From Zeimonas sp050187175 (GTDB lineage: Bacteria > Pseudomonadota > Gammaproteobacteria > Burkholderiales > Burkholderiaceae_E), in assembly GCA_050187175.1 (NCBI GenBank), contig JBFWXS010000001.1, forward strand, positions 124,001 to 188,000: DNA of 64,000 nucleotides, read 5' to 3'. The position numbers and the translations under genes are program-made. Shown one piece after another: positions 63,314 through 64,000 of this stretch (its first letter is position 1; every line of letters begins with the position of its first letter). The notes beneath the pieces were generated by a model. It made no database searches, was not told the origin of the DNA, and was given only the letters and a program-made list of their open reading frames with translations.

Positions 63314-64000
63314 GGTAGCGTTCCCGCTCGGCGCGCTTCTGGATCTTGCCGGTGCCGCCGCGGATCAGCGCGTCGCGCAGTTCGATCGACTTCGGCACCT
63401 TGAACTTCGCGAGCCGGCCGCGACACCATTCCAGCAGCGCACCGGTGGATGCTGCGGCCCCCTCGCGCAGCACGACCGCAGCGTGTACCGCCTCGCCCCA
63501 GTGCGCGTCCGGCACGCCGAACACGCAGACTTCGAGCACGTCGGGATGCGCCGCCAGCGCGTTCTCGACTTCGATCGGATAGACGTTGTAGCCGCCGCTG
63601 ATGATCATGAACTGCTTGCGGTCGACCAGATACAGGTAGCCGCGCGCGTCGATCCGGCCCATGTCGCCTGTCATGTAGCAGCCGTGCCTCAACGCGACGG
63701 CGCTCAGCTCGGGCTCGTTCAAATAGCCGCGCATGATGAAGCCGCCCTGCACGCCGACTTCACCGATCTCGTCCGGCTCGCACGGCGAGCCGTCGTCGCG
63801 CAGGATGCGCACGATCGCGTGCGGCGTGGCCATGCCGCAGGACTCGAGCAGTCCCTCGTCGCCGGCCAGTGCCCGGTCGTGATCCTGCTGGCTCAGTTTG
63901 GTAAAGAAGCCGCCGCAGCCCTCGGTCGCGCCGTATAGCTGCTCGAAGCCGGCGTTGGGAAAGGTCTTAGCAGCCCGCCGGATCAGCGCCGGCGGCGTCG
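63297..64000 (-). CDS. AMP-binding acyl-CoA ligase, C-terminal part (5' end outside window)
   Basis: The frame is open from the right edge to the stop at 63297, giving about 234 C-terminal residues. YGATEGCGGFF is the AMP-binding A5 motif, YMTGDMGRIDARGYLYLVDR covers A7/A8, GGYNVYPIEVE is the hinge and GGTGKIQKRA holds the catalytic A10 lysine. The enzyme makes an acyl-CoA from an acid, ATP and CoA. It lies on the same strand as the PaaG-like and Liv genes, but 450 bases and one convergent gene separate them. The acid is unknown; an aromatic or medium-chain acid fits the context. Confidence 0.92.
   Translation of the reverse strand, partial: TPPALIRRAAKTFPNAGFEQLYGATEGCGGFFTKLSQQDHDRALAGDEGLLESCGMATPHAIVRILRDDGSPCEPDEIGEVGVQGGFIMRGYLNEPELSAVALRHGCYMTGDMGRIDARGYLYLVDRKQFMIISGGYNVYPIEVENALAAHPDVLEVCVFGVPDAHWGEAVHAAVVLREGAAASTGALLEWCRGRLAKFKVPKSIELRDALIRGGTGKIQKRAERERYLKLLP

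Overview
The window is a high-GC, densely coded chromosomal segment of a Gram-negative bacterium, very probably a betaproteobacterium of the order Burkholderiales. The evidence is a Bug/TctC-type solute receptor, DUF1840- and DUF6776-like small proteins, a HemP homologue, PEP-CTERM/EPS-type genes, two Liv-type ABC importers and many CoA-dependent catabolic genes. One run of 100 Ns (51608-51707) cuts the 3' end of metH, so this is a draft assembly. No rRNA, tRNA, CRISPR array, prophage or transposase gene was recognised.

Layout. (1) 1-9198, plus strand: a catabolic operon with three acyl-CoA dehydrogenases (the first cut by the window edge), a Bug receptor, a cysteine-free Asp/Glu-racemase-like protein, an ADP-forming acyl-CoA ligase, a CaiB/BaiF CoA-transferase and a DMT permease. 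(2) 9179-23926: housekeeping and miscellaneous genes, including three MFS transporters, a lipoprotein, hisC, PPK2, a membrane-anchored Mrr-like protein, a thioredoxin-NhaA fusion whose 3' end overlaps a lipoprotein gene, and hemP. A 93-bp inverted repeat lies just downstream of hisC. (3) 24005-30951: an exopolysaccharide/PEP-CTERM region with an EpsL-like outer-membrane barrel, a glycosyltransferase, a polyprenyl glycosylphosphotransferase, a PEP-CTERM protein, an unknown protein and wecB.

(4) 31005-46544 is the most interesting part: a GntR regulator and two divergent operons. The minus-strand operon encodes a Rieske ring-hydroxylating oxygenase alpha subunit, its ferredoxin reductase and a MetX-like alpha/beta hydrolase. 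The plus-strand operon (35503-46544, eleven genes, mostly translationally coupled) encodes a Rieske ferredoxin, a NicF-like isochorismatase-fold amidohydrolase, a NicX-like 2,5-dihydroxypyridine 5,6-dioxygenase, a complete Liv-type importer with a fused LivM-LivG subunit, a three-subunit molybdenum hydroxylase and a CoxG-like protein. Together they suggest uptake and degradation of an N-heteroaromatic (pyridine-type) compound through 2,5-dihydroxypyridine, N-formylmaleamate, maleamate and maleate. No NicC-type flavin hydroxylase and no maleate isomerase was found, so the route upstream of NicX may be new.

(5) 46573-51540, minus strand: a CPA1 antiporter, an apparently exported methyltransferase, and a compact operon of MoaD/ThiS-like, BNR-repeat, VOC and thioredoxin proteins. 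(6) 51708-55471: metH. (7) 55632-64000, minus strand: a second Liv-type importer with a PaaG-like isomerase, an SDR, a zinc-independent MDR oxidoreductase and a partial acyl-CoA ligase, which looks like a CoA-dependent acid degradation locus.

Functions were assigned by reading motifs and by memory of the families; no database search was run.
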